From: SAR92 clade bacterium H455
GTDB lineage: Bacteria > Pseudomonadota > Gammaproteobacteria > Pseudomonadales > Porticoccaceae
Direction: 5' to 3'
DNA length: 64,000 nt
Assembly: GCA_024802545.1 (NCBI GenBank)
Contig: CP103416.1
Location: 620,001-684,000 of the forward strand
Position 1 is the stretch's first letter, and each line of letters begins with the position of its first letter. Both the position numbers and the translations under genes were made by a program. This document shows, piece after piece, positions 50,496 through 61,083 of the stretch. The notes below the pieces were generated by a model, which did not search any database, was not told the origin of the DNA, and was given only the letters and a program-made list of their open reading frames with translations.

Positions 50496-51638
50496 GTGAA
50501 TTCCCAGACTCACCGGGAAGCCGTACTTGCGCTAGCAGACGGAACAATTTTCAGAGGAACTGCCATCGGTTCGGATGGAATCTCTGTTGGTGAAGTAGTC
50601 TTCAATACTGCCCTCACCGGGTATCAGGAAATCCTTACTGATCCCTCATACGCTCAACAAATCGTAACTCTAACTTATCCCCATATCGGCAACGTCGGCG
50701 TCAACGACGAAGATGCTGAGTCGGATAGAATCTGGGCGGCTGGTTTGGTGATCCGTGATTTACCTTTAATGGTCTCCAATTTTCGTAGCCAGCAAGGTCT
50801 AGATGACTATCTCAAGGATAGCAATATCCTAGGCATAGCTGACATAGATACGCGCAAGCTGACTCGTATACTCCGTGAGAGCGGTGCTCAGAGTGGCTGC
50901 ATTATGGCCGGTACTGTGGACGACGAAACTGCTCTAGCAGCGGCTCGCGGTTTTGCTGGCCTTAAAGGTATGGATCTGGCCAAAGAAGTCACCACCGAAA
51001 CCACCTACCAATGGTCTGAACACAGTTGGGAATTAGGTGTAGGTCACAAGCCTCAGGACCCAGCCAGTACAAAATACAAAGTGGTTGCCTACGACTACGG
51101 TGTGAAGCGCAATATTCTGCGCATGCTGATTGATCTCGACTGCGAGCTGATTGTTGTGCCAGCTAAAACGCCCGCCAGCGAAGTGTTGGCTATGCAGCCA
51201 GATGGCATTTTCCTCTCGAACGGTCCTGGCGATCCAGAGCCCTGCGACTACGCTATAGATGCGATCCGCGAAATCCTCGAAACCGATATTCCGGTTTTTG
51301 GAATCTGCTTGGGTCACCAATTGCTGGCACTGGCCTCAGGTGCTAAAACTGTGAAGATGAAATTTGGTCATCATGGTGCCAACCACCCAGTTAAAGATCT
51401 CGCCGGCAACGTTGTGATGATCACCAGCCAGAACCACGGTTTTGCAGTGGATGAAGAGAACCTTCCGGATAATCTGATAGCCACGCACCGCTCGTTGTTC
51501 GACGGCAGCTTGCAGGGTATTCAGCGCACCGACAAGCCGGCATTCAGCTTTCAGGGTCACCCTGAAGCCAGCCCTGGCCCACACGACGCCGCATCCTTAT
51601 TTGAACACTTTATCAAGTTAATGGAAGATCGACGCTAG
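50496..51638 (+). CDS. carA: Carbamoyl-phosphate synthase small subunit (glutaminase)
   Basis: The 380-residue protein has an N-terminal CPSase small-subunit domain and a class I glutamine amidotransferase domain with nucleophile motif GICLGHQ and [12 protein letters not shown]. It supplies ammonia to CarB. The start is GTG at 50496 just after AGGAGG (50486-50491); another GTG at 50494 is out of frame. carB follows 17 bp later. Confidence 0.96.
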   Translation: MNSQTHREAVLALADGTIFRGTAIGSDGISVGEVVFNTALTGYQEILTDPSYAQQIVTLTYPHIGNVGVNDEDAESDRIWAAGLVIRDLPLMVSNFRSQQGLDDYLKDSNILGIADIDTRKLTRILRESGAQSGCIMAGTVDDETALAAARGFAGLKGMDLAKEVTTETTYQWSEHSWELGVGHKPQDPASTKYKVVAYDYGVKRNILRMLIDLDCELIVVPAKTPASEVLAMQPDGIFLSNGPGDPEPCDYAIDAIREILETDIPVFGICLGHQLLALASGAKTVKMKFGHHGANHPVKDLAGNVVMITSQNHGFAVDEENLPDNLIATHRSLFDGSLQGIQRTDKPAFSFQGHPEASPGPHDAASLFEHFIKLMEDRR

Positions 51639-51655
51639 TCGCTTTCGGAGAAGAC

Positions 51656-54600
51656 ATGCCAAAAAGAACTGACATAAAAAGCATTCTCATCTTGGGCGCA
51701 GGACCAATCATTATTGGTCAGGCCTGTGAGTTTGACTACTCCGGCGCTCAGGCCTGTAAAGCTCTGCGCGAAGAGGGTTTCCGGGTAATTCTGGTGAACT
51801 CCAACCCTGCAACGATCATGACCGATCCGGCGATGGCCGACGCCACTTATATCGAGCCAGTTGAGTGGCGCACGGTTGAGCATATTATTGCTCAGGAAAA
51901 GCCTGACGCACTGCTGCCCACCATGGGTGGTCAGACCGCCCTAAACTGCGCATTGGATTTGGCCAAGCACGGCGTGCTCGAAAAGTACGGCGTAGAAATG
52001 ATTGGCGCCAATGCTGATGCCATCGACAAAGCCGAAGACCGTGAACGTTTTGACACAGCCATGAAAGCCATTGGTCTGGATACACCGAGTTCTGGTATCG
52101 CTCACAGTATGGAAGAGGCGATCCAGGTCTCCGATCGCTTTGGCTTTCCCTGTGTTATTCGCCCGTCGTTCACCATGGGTGGATCCGGTGGTGGCATCGC
52201 TTATAACCGCGAAGAATTTGAAGAGATCTGCCGTCGCGGACTAGATCTCTCACCCACCAATGAGCTGCTTATCGATGAGTCGCTGATTGGCTGGAAAGAG
52301 TTTGAAATGGAAGTGGTTCGAGATCGCAAAGATAACTGCATTATTATCTGTGCCATTGAAAACCTCGACCCTATGGGCATCCACACGGGCGACTCGATTA
52401 CTGTTGCCCCAGCCCAGACCCTGACCGACAAAGAATATCAAATCATGCGCAACGCCTCGATCAAGGTACTGCGTGAGATCGGTGTTGAAACCGGTGGTTC
52501 CAACGTACAGTTTGCGGTTAATCCAGAAGATGGCCGACTGATTGTTATTGAGATGAACCCAAGGGTTTCTCGCTCTTCAGCACTGGCCTCAAAAGCCACT
52601 GGTTTCCCCATCGCTCGAGTCGCAGCGAAACTGGCGGTAGGTTACACCCTCGACGAATTGCAAAACGAAATCACTGGCGGCGCAACCCCGGCTTCCTTTG
52701 AGCCGAGCATTGATTACGTTGTCACCAAAATCCCACGCTTTGCTTTCGAAAAGTTTGAGAAAGCGGATCAGTCTCTGACTACCCAGATGAAATCTGTCGG
52801 TGAGGTCATGGCCATTGGTCGCACCTTCCAAGAGTCACTGCAAAAAGCACTGCGCGGTCTCGAAGTGGACGCTGCAGGTTTTGATCCCAAGATTACCTCT
52901 GAAACTGAAAACCCGGAAGCGGTTCTGAATAGCGAACTGGCCGTAGCCGGCCCCGACCGTATCTGGTATTTGGGCGATGCCTTTAGGCATGGCATGAGCA
53001 TGGAAGACGTATTTGCCCGCACTAAGGTCGATCCCTGGTTCTTAGTACAGATCGAAGATCTAATTAAAGACGAACTGGCCCTGGCGCAACACAGCCTCAG
53101 CGACCTGGATGAGAAAAGCCTCTATCGTCTAAAGCGCAAAGGTTTCTCCGACCGTCGTATTGGCGATGTTTTAGGCTGTGGCGAAACCGCCGTGCGCGAA
53201 CTGCGCTATGAGCTGGGTCTGCATCCAGTTTATAAGCGCGTCGATACCTGTGCCGCAGAGTTCGCTACAGATACCGCCTACATGTACTCCACCTATGAAG
53301 AAGAGTGCGAGGCACGCCCAAGCAACCGCGAAAAGATCCTTGTTCTCGGCGGCGGCCCCAACCGTATTGGCCAGGGCATTGAGTTTGATTACTGCTGTGT
53401 TCACGCTGCCCTGGCAATGCGCGAAGACGGTTACGAAACTATTATGGTCAACTGTAACCCAGAGACCGTATCCACAGATTACGACACCTCCGATCGACTG
53501 TTCTTTGAACCCGTCACTCTGGAAGATGTGTTGGAAATCGTGCGCATCGAAAAGCCCAAAGGTGTCATCGTTCAGTTCGGTGGCCAAACGCCACTTAAAC
53601 TGGCCCGTGCCCTTGAAGCGGCCGGCGTGCCGATTGTTGGCACCACGCCAGATGCTATTGACCGCGCCGAAGATCGCGAACGCTTCCAGCAGATGATTCA
53701 AAAACTTGGCCTGTTGCAGCCGCAGAATGCGACAGCACGCAGCGCTGACCAAGCCGTGGAACTGGCCAAAGAAATTGGCTACCCACTGGTTGTGCGTCCT
53801 TCGTACGTACTCGGCGGACGCGCCATGGAGATTGTCTACAAAGAAGACGAACTGCGTCACTACATGAAGACCGCCGTAAAGGTCTCCGAGGACTCTCCTG
53901 TGCTCCTCGACTTCTTCCTGCCCAATGCCATTGAGATGGACGTTGATGCAGTGAGTGACGGCGAACAGGTGGTTATCGGCGCTATCATGCAGCATATTGA
54001 GCAAGCGGGCATTCACTCCGGTGATTCGGCTTGTTCACTGCCGCCATACAGCCTTGGCGAAGATATTCAGAATGAGATGCGCGAAGTGTGCAAGAAGATG
54101 GCACTGGAATTGGGTGTGCGCGGCTTAATGAATGTGCAGTTGGCACTTCAAGACGGCCTGATCTACGTGATCGAGGTTAATCCTCGCGCCTCGCGAACTG
54201 TGCCCTTTGTCTCCAAATGTATCGGCACCTCTCTGGCCAAAATTGCCGCACGTTGCATGGTTGGTCAAACCCTCGAATCTCAGGGTTTCACCAAAGAAAT
54301 TATTCCGCCTTACTTCAGTGTTAAAGAAGCGGTATTCCCGTTCAATAAATTCCCCGGCGTCGACCCGATTCTTGGACCAGAGATGAAGTCTACCGGTGAA
54401 GTGATGGGCGTAGGCGCAACCTTTGCTGAAGCCTATGGCAAAGCCGAGCTCGGCGCCAGCGACGAAATCCCTACCAGCGGCACCGCCTTTGTCAGCGTTC
54501 GCGAGCGCGACAAGTACCAGGTTGCAGCACTGGCTAAGCAGCTCGTTGATCTCGGCTTTAAGTTAGTCGCCACCGCCGGGACAGCCAAGGTTATTGAGCA

Positions 54601-54874
54601 AGCTGGTCTACCTGTGACCCTAGTCAATAAGGTTAAAGAGGGTCGCCCGCATATTGTCGACATGATTAAGAGCGACAAAATAAACCTGATCATCAACACC
54701 ACTGAAGGCCGTCAGGCGATTTCCGATTCCTCGGCCATTCGCTACAGCGCCGAACAGCATCGTGTCTACTACACTACAACCATGGCCGGTGGCGACGCAG
54801 TTTGTCAGGCACTGAACTTTGATGGTGAAACCACTGTGCGTCGTATCCAGACCCTGCACGAGGAGTTAGCGTAA
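51656..54874 (+). CDS. carB: Carbamoyl-phosphate synthase large subunit
   Basis: The 1072-residue protein has two homologous ATP-grasp halves (first near 130-340, second near 670-870), an oligomerisation domain between them and a C-terminal MGS-like regulatory domain ([27 protein letters not shown]). It makes carbamoyl phosphate for arginine and pyrimidines; argF, a direct user, is encoded at 55389. In Pseudomonas a small gene lies between carA and carB; none is here. Confidence 0.97.
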   Translation: MPKRTDIKSILILGAGPIIIGQACEFDYSGAQACKALREEGFRVILVNSNPATIMTDPAMADATYIEPVEWRTVEHIIAQEKPDALLPTMGGQTALNCALDLAKHGVLEKYGVEMIGANADAIDKAEDRERFDTAMKAIGLDTPSSGIAHSMEEAIQVSDRFGFPCVIRPSFTMGGSGGGIAYNREEFEEICRRGLDLSPTNELLIDESLIGWKEFEMEVVRDRKDNCIIICAIENLDPMGIHTGDSITVAPAQTLTDKEYQIMRNASIKVLREIGVETGGSNVQFAVNPEDGRLIVIEMNPRVSRSSALASKATGFPIARVAAKLAVGYTLDELQNEITGGATPASFEPSIDYVVTKIPRFAFEKFEKADQSLTTQMKSVGEVMAIGRTFQESLQKALRGLEVDAAGFDPKITSETENPEAVLNSELAVAGPDRIWYLGDAFRHGMSMEDVFARTKVDPWFLVQIEDLIKDELALAQHSLSDLDEKSLYRLKRKGFSDRRIGDVLGCGETAVRELRYELGLHPVYKRVDTCAAEFATDTAYMYSTYEEECEARPSNREKILVLGGGPNRIGQGIEFDYCCVHAALAMREDGYETIMVNCNPETVSTDYDTSDRLFFEPVTLEDVLEIVRIEKPKGVIVQFGGQTPLKLARALEAAGVPIVGTTPDAIDRAEDRERFQQMIQKLGLLQPQNATARSADQAVELAKEIGYPLVVRPSYVLGGRAMEIVYKEDELRHYMKTAVKVSEDSPVLLDFFLPNAIEMDVDAVSDGEQVVIGAIMQHIEQAGIHSGDSACSLPPYSLGEDIQNEMREVCKKMALELGVRGLMNVQLALQDGLIYVIEVNPRASRTVPFVSKCIGTSLAKIAARCMVGQTLESQGFTKEIIPPYFSVKEAVFPFNKFPGVDPILGPEMKSTGEVMGVGATFAEAYGKAELGASDEIPTSGTAFVSVRERDKYQVAALAKQLVDLGFKLVATAGTAKVIEQAGLPVTLVNKVKEGRPHIVDMIKSDKINLIINTTEGRQAISDSSAIRYSAEQHRVYYTTTMAGGDAVCQALNFDGETTVRRIQTLHEELA

Positions 54875-55350
54875 TGCAAAAGGCCCCAATGACAGTTGAA
54901 GGTGAAATCGCTCTTCGCGAAGAGCTGCATCACCTGATCAAAGAAGTGCGACCAACTATTATTGAGGCCATTGCCACGGCCCGTGAGCACGGCGATCTCA
55001 AAGAGAATGCTGAGTACCACGCCGCCCGCGAACAGCAGAGTTTTACTGAAGGCCGGATTCAGGATATCGAAAGCAAGCTGTCGAATATTCAGGTGATCGA
55101 CATCCACAAGATTCCCCATGGCGATCGTGTCATCTTTGGTACCACTGTTACCATTATCAATCTCGATCTGGACAAGACCTTTACTTACAAAATTGTCGGC
55201 GATGATGAAGCCGATGTAAAAGCCCACAAGATCTCCTACCAGTCGCCGATTGCGCGAGCCTTAATGGGTAAAGAGATCAGTGAAGTTGTAGTGGTTAAAG
55301 CGCCGAGTGGCGATGTCGAGTATGAAATCGACAATGTTGAGTTTATCTAA
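54874..55350 (+). CDS. greA: Transcription elongation factor GreA
   Basis: This 158-residue protein has the N-terminal coiled-coil finger with the acidic tip ([16 protein letters not shown]) and the C-terminal FKBP-like domain ([16 protein letters not shown]). GreA rescues backtracked RNA polymerase by stimulating transcript cleavage. Its ATG overlaps the carB TAA by one base (TAATG). Confidence 0.96.
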   Translation: MQKAPMTVEGEIALREELHHLIKEVRPTIIEAIATAREHGDLKENAEYHAAREQQSFTEGRIQDIESKLSNIQVIDIHKIPHGDRVIFGTTVTIINLDLDKTFTYKIVGDDEADVKAHKISYQSPIARALMGKEISEVVVVKAPSGDVEYEIDNVEFI

Positions 55351-55388
55351 GACTCGATTTGAACCCCGAGACTATGCAAGGTAGCGCA

Positions 55389-56309
55389 TCAGCCTGCCTT
55401 GCTAGCCTCAAGTAAAAACACCATCAGCGCTTTCTGCGCGTGCAAACGATTCTCTGCTTCGTCCCAAACCACCGAAATATTCTCATCTTCCATTAACTCG
55501 CCAGAGACTTCTTCATCTCTGTGCGCAGGCAGGCAATGCATAAATAGTGCCTTATCTGCGGCATGGGCCATGAGTGCATGGTTCACTTGGAAGCCTGCAA
55601 AGTGCTTTAGGCGCTCTTCTTGTTCTGCTTCCTGTCCCATCGAGGCAAACACATCTGTGGTGACTAGGTCAGCGCCTGTTGCGGCTTTGACGGGGTCGTT
55701 TGAGACGCTTACGCGATCACCTGCTTCTGCGACTAGGGCTGCATTGGGTTCGTAGCCAACAGGGGTGGCGATCTGTAATTTGAAATCAAATTGTATGGCG
55801 GCATTGATCCATGAGCTGCACATATTATTGCCATCGCCAATCCAGGCAACGGTTTTACCTTTTATGGGGCCGCGGTGTTCGACAAATGTCTGTACGTCGG
55901 CCAATAGCTGGCAGGGGTGGTATTCATTGGTCAGTGCATTGATCACTGGCACTTTAGAATTGGCCGCAAAGCGTTCGACGATCTCTTGACCATGGGTACG
56001 GATCATCACTATGTCGACCATGCGCGAGATGACTCTAGCCGAGTCTTCAACGGGTTCGCCACGGCCGAGTTGGGTGTCATTGGACGACAGGAATATTGCG
56101 TGACCACCCAGCTGCGCCATGCCCGCTTCAAAGGATACGCGAGTTCTGGTGGATGACTTTTCAAAAATCATGCCCAGTACTTTGCCCTTAAAAATAGGTT
56201 CTTGGCGGCCTTCACGTTTGGCTGCTTTCATTTCTATGGCTAGGTCGATGACCTGCGCTAATTCGGCAGGGCTCAGGTCGCGCAATGATAAGAAATGTCT
56301 AATCGCCAT
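55389..56309 (-). CDS. argF: Ornithine carbamoyltransferase
   Basis: This 306-residue transcarbamylase has the carbamoyl-phosphate motif [10 protein letters not shown] and the ornithine motif [10 protein letters not shown]. It converts ornithine and carbamoyl phosphate to citrulline. It lies 6 bp downstream of the aminotransferase gene on the same strand, forming an argD-argF pair, and converges with carAB-greA. Confidence 0.95.
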   Translation of the reverse strand: MAIRHFLSLRDLSPAELAQVIDLAIEMKAAKREGRQEPIFKGKVLGMIFEKSSTRTRVSFEAGMAQLGGHAIFLSSNDTQLGRGEPVEDSARVISRMVDIVMIRTHGQEIVERFAANSKVPVINALTNEYHPCQLLADVQTFVEHRGPIKGKTVAWIGDGNNMCSSWINAAIQFDFKLQIATPVGYEPNAALVAEAGDRVSVSNDPVKAATGADLVTTDVFASMGQEAEQEERLKHFAGFQVNHALMAHAADKALFMHCLPAHRDEEVSGELMEDENISVVWDEAENRLHAQKALMVFLLEASKAG

Positions 56310-56315
56310 AATCGG

Positions 56316-57494
56316 TTAGTCCTGTTTAAAGTCTTTAATCAGTGGTGCAAGAATAGCCACCACTTGGTCGGCTTCATCGTCGGTCATAATAAACGGCGGT
56401 AATAATCTGATTACCGAATCGGCTGTGACATTAATAATTAAGCCCTGTGCCATTGCCGCTGGGAATAATGATTTGCATGGCTTGTTGAGCTCTATGCCAA
56501 TCATGCAGCCTTTGCCGCGAATCTCGACTACATGCTCTACATCGGTCAGTGCGGTTTTAAAGCCGGTCATGATTCTATCGCCCAATATTGCGGCTCTGGC
56601 GCTGAGGTTTTCATCTTGCAATGTATTAATAGTGGCAAGAGCGGCGGCACAGGCCAGCGGGTTACCGCCAAAGGTTGAGCCATGGTTGCCGGGTTGCATA
56701 AGCTCAGCTGCTTCGCCATGGGCCAGGCAGGCACCGATGGGTACGCCATTGCCTAGACCTTTAGAGGTAGTGACCACGTCGGGGATAATACCGCTGTGCT
56801 GGTAGTAAAAATATTTGCCGGTACGGCCATTACCTGTCTGCACTTCATCGAGCATTAACAGCCAGCCGCGTTGGTCACAAAACTCACGTAGCTGTTGCAG
56901 GTATTCTGAGCTGGCCATGCGAATGCCGCCTTCACCCTGAATCGGCTCGACGAAGAGGGCGCAGATGCTGGGATTGTTATCGGCAACAGTGGTCAGTGAT
57001 TCCATGTCATTAAACATCGCGCGGGCAAAGCCTCGCACCAGGGGCTCAAAGCCAGCCTGCACTCTGCGGCCACCGGAGGCACTCAATGTTGCCAGTGTGC
57101 GACCATGAAAGGCATTGTCCATGACGAGCACTGTGGGCAGTTTGATACCTTTCTTGTGGCCATGCAGGCGAGCCATTTTTATCGCAGCTTCGTTTGCTTC
57201 AGCGCCGGAATTGCCAAAAAAGACCTTATCCATACCAGAGGCAGCACATAACTTGTCGGCCAATCTTTCCTGGTTGGGAATGGTAAAAAAGTTGGAGCAG
57301 TGGGTCAGGGTTGTGGCTTGTTCGGCCACCGCTTTTGCCACTGCAGGGTGGGAGTGCCCGAGACCACAGACAGCGATGCCTGAGAGGGCGTCCAAATATT
57401 CATTGCCCTCTGCGTCCCACAGTCGAGCGCCAGCGCCTTTAACAAGGGTCGCTGCTCTAGTGCCATAGGTATTCATCAGTGTCTGGTTGGTCAT
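56316..57494 (-). CDS. argD: Acetylornithine/succinyldiaminopimelate aminotransferase (ArgD type)
   Basis: This 392-residue class III PLP aminotransferase has NAFHGRTLATLSASG, the LMLDEVQTGNGRTG cofactor segment and the Schiff-base lysine in TTSKGLGNGVPIG. Adjacency to argF supports a role in arginine synthesis (N-acetylglutamate semialdehyde to N-acetylornithine). ArgD enzymes commonly also act in lysine synthesis. Confidence 0.92.
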   Translation of the reverse strand: MTNQTLMNTYGTRAATLVKGAGARLWDAEGNEYLDALSGIAVCGLGHSHPAVAKAVAEQATTLTHCSNFFTIPNQERLADKLCAASGMDKVFFGNSGAEANEAAIKMARLHGHKKGIKLPTVLVMDNAFHGRTLATLSASGGRRVQAGFEPLVRGFARAMFNDMESLTTVADNNPSICALFVEPIQGEGGIRMASSEYLQQLREFCDQRGWLLMLDEVQTGNGRTGKYFYYQHSGIIPDVVTTSKGLGNGVPIGACLAHGEAAELMQPGNHGSTFGGNPLACAAALATINTLQDENLSARAAILGDRIMTGFKTALTDVEHVVEIRGKGCMIGIELNKPCKSLFPAAMAQGLIINVTADSVIRLLPPFIMTDDEADQVVAILAPLIKDFKQD

Positions 57495-57530
57495 CGTCGC
57501 TCTCGCATCCTTTGCATATTTAGAAATAAT

Positions 57531-57552
57531 AAAAAAAGGCAGCTATGCTGCC
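57531..57552 (-). terminator. Terminator of the porin/FMN/PepSY operon
   Basis: Read on the minus strand, GGCAGC-ATA-GCTGCC is followed by T7. It lies between the PepSY stop and the argD start, so it separates the two minus-strand units. Confidence 0.85.
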
Positions 57553-57675
57553 CCTGATTAATACTGTATTTTTTTGGAATTACGTCGGTATGAGGTAAAA
57601 GCTCATGCCATAGCCAAATAGTAGCGTGGTTTATTTAAGCTGGCAACGCTGGATTACAGTCTTTAAGCGGCTTAG

Positions 57676-58443
57676 CTAGCGGCGCTTGATCCAAGCCATC
57701 AGTCCAGTGATGGAAAGAATGCACACCAAAAGACCAATAAGGTCGATAAAGAGCACGCCAAACTGACCGAAAAAGCGGCCGCTGTGGAGATCCAGAATGA
57801 CGGTTTCCAGTGAAATGCTGGGGCCTGCTGACTGCTCTCTAAGCTTTTGCTGCAGAGGCTTGGGCAGTGGCGCGGCTGTTTGTTGGCCATTCATAAGAGT
57901 CTTAGGGGTTACATCCGCTGCTGTCAGCTCTAGGCTATCTGGATTGAATTCCATAATGGCGGAGGCAGTGGTGAGATACACCCTATTGCCGAATACGGTA
58001 ACGGCTTGGGTGTTGATCGGTAGCCCGTCTACAGCACCAAACTGTTCAATGAATTGCCCGTTATTGGAGAGCAGGTTTAGGCCATCGGCGCAGAGAGCAA
58101 AAATACTATCGGTTGTCTGAGCAACGGCACTAAGTGGTGCAGCGCATGGGCCGACACTGTCGCCATCAACCAATAGTGATTTATTACCATCCTGATAAAA
58201 CCATTTTCCGCCAACTTCAAATCCTTCGGCGGCCGGTACTTCAAAGCCATACCATGCGAGCAGCCAGTTGTTAGAAAGGTTGATTTGATTAAGTTTTAGA
58301 CCAAGCGAATGGTTTAGGGCAAAACCACTGATAGCGAGAAAAATTAATACCACAAAAGTCGACAGGCCAAGACGCCGATGCCAGAGCATATTGGTCTTGA
58401 TTCCATTGATGGATTTGCTATTCGGGTTGGTCTTATTTCGCAT
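57676..58443 (-). CDS. PepSY-associated transmembrane protein
   Basis: This 255-residue protein has two membrane helices. One is near residues 27-47 (LSTFVVLIFLAISGFALNHS) and one is near the C-terminus (VLFIDLIGLLVCILSITGLMAW). They enclose a periplasmic beta-rich domain with two cysteines and a segment (LETVILDLHSGRFFGQFG) typical of PepSY_TM proteins. Members are proposed to move electrons across the inner membrane to periplasmic flavoproteins. The histidines near both helices (MLWHRR, NHS, DLHSG) could bind haem; this is inference. It overlaps the FMN-binding gene by 11 bp. Confidence 0.8.
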   Translation of the reverse strand: MRNKTNPNSKSINGIKTNMLWHRRLGLSTFVVLIFLAISGFALNHSLGLKLNQINLSNNWLLAWYGFEVPAAEGFEVGGKWFYQDGNKSLLVDGDSVGPCAAPLSAVAQTTDSIFALCADGLNLLSNNGQFIEQFGAVDGLPINTQAVTVFGNRVYLTTASAIMEFNPDSLELTAADVTPKTLMNGQQTAAPLPKPLQQKLREQSAGPSISLETVILDLHSGRFFGQFGVLFIDLIGLLVCILSITGLMAWIKRR

Positions 58444-59023
58444 GGGTTCTATGATTTACTAGGGCTGGTGGGATGGCACTGCTCTGATTCACCACAGCAT
58501 GATAGTACAAAGCCAGTGCCGCGACCTTATTAACTGCCCACATGGACAGGGTAGCCCCGGTAATACCATCGATATTTCGATTCAGCTGATAATCCTCTTG
58601 CAGAGCTGCACCTTTATATTGCGCCGTGTAGGCCGGGTAACGCACTTCGCCGCCACGGCTCTCGCGATAGGCGAGAATCTTTACCAGCTGTATAACATCC
58701 TCTTCTACCACCACGCCGATGGTGATAGGCATCTCCTTGCCAATCTCTTCGAGAATCCAGGCGGTTTTTTTGTCGCTCTGGTGATAGCGTATGCGCAATC
58801 CACGCACCGGGTGGCCAACTATTGCCGCGGCTTGGGTGCGAATTTCTGGTGTTAGCCAAAGTATTTTTGATTCGGCTTGCTGCTGGGCAAATACCTCGGC
58901 AAAAAAATCCGCGCCAGACTGATAAACCCCCTTGGCACTCACGGAAAATGAGGCCAGGGAGGTGATCGCAAAACAAGCCGCTGCTGCTGTTACCAGAGCG
59001 GCTCTGTAGAGCTCTTTAAGCAT
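58433..59023 (-). CDS. Periplasmic FMN-binding domain protein
   Basis: The 196-residue protein has an N-terminal signal (LVTAAAACFAITSLASFSVSA, cleavage near residue 30) and an FMN_bind domain with the flavinylation motif DGITGATLS (residues 152-160). Thr158 should be the covalent FMN site added by ApbE. No apbE lies in the window. Position between the porin and the PepSY gene suggests it takes electrons from the PepSY protein in the periplasm. Confidence 0.87.
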   Translation of the reverse strand: MLKELYRAALVTAAAACFAITSLASFSVSAKGVYQSGADFFAEVFAQQQAESKILWLTPEIRTQAAAIVGHPVRGLRIRYHQSDKKTAWILEEIGKEMPITIGVVVEEDVIQLVKILAYRESRGGEVRYPAYTAQYKGAALQEDYQLNRNIDGITGATLSMWAVNKVAALALYYHAVVNQSSAIPPALVNHRTHAK

Positions 59024-59037
59024 TTACGCTAACGCCA

Positions 59038-60243
59038 TTAGAAAGAATAACCCACACCCATATTGAATCCATCGTAGCCGGTTTCAGTGGGAGTATCTTG
59101 ATTTTGGTAATCAATTTTAAACACTACATTGGGGTGCAACCAGTAGTTAAGGCCAATATCTACTTGCTCGACTGCTGTGTTAGTTGCACTGCCTGCAAGA
59201 TTGTCATACTCACTGTAACGGGCAAATAGGCCGATCTTGTCGCTGATGCGGTAGCTTGGCTCTAAATAGAAACCGGTCTGTTCGTCTGCACCCACTGCTA
59301 TGTTGTTAATTGCACTATCAAAGTCCCACCGGGCATAGAGCGCACGCAGTTGGAAGTCATCTCGCTGCCAGGCTACATGAGTCTCGAACAATGTGCCGCC
59401 TATGGCTTCGCCCTCACCCTGACGAATGTCCTGCTGAACCTGCACTGAGGCGGCTATTTCGAGCCCCGGAATAGCGGTGTATTTCAAACGTCCAGTAAAG
59501 GCGAAATCGTCTGCTCTGGCCTTGCCGACTTTCTGTCGACCATCTCGTGGCTTGTATTCGCCAGCGTCTAAAAAGAGTCCAGAGTGAATCGCCGCATCAT
59601 AGGAAAGTCCTTCACTGATTTCACCCTTAATGGCTGCGCCACCTTCCCACCATGTCGCTGGGATAATATTTTTCTCGACGTTGTTGCGCTCGGTACCGTA
59701 GAAAGTATTCGGCTCGTGAGTCTCGTTAATAATACCTATAGGCAGGAGAAAGAGGCCCGCTTTGGCGCTGTGCTGACTAGCTAAGTCCCACTCTATATAA
59801 GCCTGTTCCAACTCAACTTCACCTGGTTGATCATCGCCGGCAACGCTGTGTTCCACCTCTAGTTCAGAAAAGAAGCGCACCCTGTCTGAAAACTGGTGGC
59901 CGGTAAACATCACGAAACGATGAAAATCCATCTCGTCTTTGCTGGCGCTGGAATCATCGCGATCTAGGCTGTTGTAGTGCAGCTCACCATAGCCGCCAAA
60001 CGTCGTCTTGCTGCTTGCGCTGGGAGCCATTGAAATCTGTTCAACGGCGCTAATAGTTGCTTCAGCGATCACTTCGGTTTCTTGTATCCGCGCATCATTT
60101 TTACGCAGCTGTTGTTTCAGCGTGGCGATCTCGCCCTGCTGCTGTTGAATCATTTGCCACATTTCCTCCATGCTAGGAGTCGCTGCCTGGGCCACAGCGG
60201 TAATGTTCAAGCCAATAATCATGGCGAGAAGTTGCTTCTTCAT
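59038..60243 (-). CDS. Phosphate-selective-porin-like outer-membrane protein
   Basis: This 401-residue protein has a signal peptide (MIIGLNITAVAQA|ATPS) and a short N-terminal coiled coil (MWQMIQQQQGEIATLKQQLR). The body is a beta-barrel-type sequence with alternating aromatic strands, ending in the outer-membrane C-terminal phenylalanine (MGVGYSF). The layout resembles OprO/OprP or carbohydrate-porin families. The substrate cannot be read from sequence. It heads a three-gene operon under a Fur-box-like element, so an iron-related solute is a reasonable inference. AAGGACATAAAGAC precedes its ATG. Confidence 0.82.
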   Translation of the reverse strand: MKKQLLAMIIGLNITAVAQAATPSMEEMWQMIQQQQGEIATLKQQLRKNDARIQETEVIAEATISAVEQISMAPSASSKTTFGGYGELHYNSLDRDDSSASKDEMDFHRFVMFTGHQFSDRVRFFSELEVEHSVAGDDQPGEVELEQAYIEWDLASQHSAKAGLFLLPIGIINETHEPNTFYGTERNNVEKNIIPATWWEGGAAIKGEISEGLSYDAAIHSGLFLDAGEYKPRDGRQKVGKARADDFAFTGRLKYTAIPGLEIAASVQVQQDIRQGEGEAIGGTLFETHVAWQRDDFQLRALYARWDFDSAINNIAVGADEQTGFYLEPSYRISDKIGLFARYSEYDNLAGSATNTAVEQVDIGLNYWLHPNVVFKIDYQNQDTPTETGYDGFNMGVGYSF

Positions 60244-60344
60244 GTCTTTATGTCCTTGATATGATTTGATTGAAATATGACTTACAGCGATTTTTGATCA
60301 GTCTTAATACGTCTGCGAATAGGTCATGGGTTACAACGGACGTT

Positions 60345-60391
60345 ACTATAGTAATATCTAAACGCAAATGCAAATCATTCTCATTTGCGTT
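60345..60391 (-). promoter_or_regulatory. Fur-box-like operator overlapping the porin promoter
   Basis: Ten-base arms AACGCAAATG and CATTTGCGTT (60361-60370, 60382-60391) form a perfect inverted repeat around AAATCATTCT. The 19 bases from 60364 match 14 of 19 positions of the Fur consensus. On the minus strand, TTGCAT (60373-60368), a 17-bp spacer and TATAGT (60350-60345) form a sigma-70 promoter whose -35 lies inside the palindrome, an ideal repressor arrangement about 100 bp before the porin ATG. Confidence 0.75.
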
Positions 60392-60543
60392 TAATTGGCA
60401 ATCTGGCTAAACATGACGAGAGTTGTGGATATTGGTCTAAATAAATTCCCTCGCGCAGTGTTGTCGGTGAGACTAAACGGGTAAAATGCCCGCCAGATGC
60501 AGTGCACTTCGGCACAAACACTAATTTCAGAGGATTTGTCTCT

Positions 60544-60870
60544 ATGGACATTATGGAAACCATTCGTGAACAGGTAGAGAACAACGCAATTATTCTCTAT
60601 ATGAAAGGCTCACCCAATCAACCGCAGTGTGGCTTTTCTGCTCGCACCGTTCAGGCGTTGATGGAGTGTGGGCAGCGCTTTGCCTATGTGGATATTCTCT
60701 CCAACCCAGAAATTCGCTCGAACTTGCCGGCCTATGGCAACTGGCCGACTTTTCCTCAGCTTTGGATCAAAGGCGAGCTGATCGGCGGCTGTGACATTAT
60801 TGCCGAGATGCATGAGAAGGGTGAGTTAAAACCCCTGATGGATGAGGCAGCACCAGCAGCCGAAGCCTAA
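60544..60870 (+). CDS. grxD: Monothiol glutaredoxin (CGFS type)
   Basis: This 108-residue protein has the active site CGFS at residues 29-32 and the glutathione-binding TFPQLWIKGELIGGCDI. It carries [2Fe-2S] clusters and partners with BolA proteins such as IbaG (9630). A longer frame starts at 60502, but the ATG at 60544 gives the family N-terminus MDIMETIREQV with GAGGA at 60530-60534. Being next to a Fur-type operator fits its iron-sulfur role. Confidence 0.95.
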   Translation: MDIMETIREQVENNAIILYMKGSPNQPQCGFSARTVQALMECGQRFAYVDILSNPEIRSNLPAYGNWPTFPQLWIKGELIGGCDIIAEMHEKGELKPLMDEAAPAAEA

Positions 60871-61083
60871 AATCTGCTGTACATTTATTGACGGGAACGT
60901 CGTTGACTATCCATACATTGGTGGTCAGCGGCGTTTTTGTTTGCTCAGGTTTGAATCGCTAGGAAGCTAACCTTGAGCCTGTTTTTGTGTCTTGATCGCG
61001 ATAATTGGACCTGTGCACAGACTACAATGCGCGACACTTGATTCGCTCTAGCAATTTAACTCTATAAAAAAGGATTTTGCCAT

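Noticed and set aside
53171-54016. 281-residue minus-strand ORF inside carB
   Set aside because: carB is intact and strongly conserved on the plus strand; this frame is its shadow.
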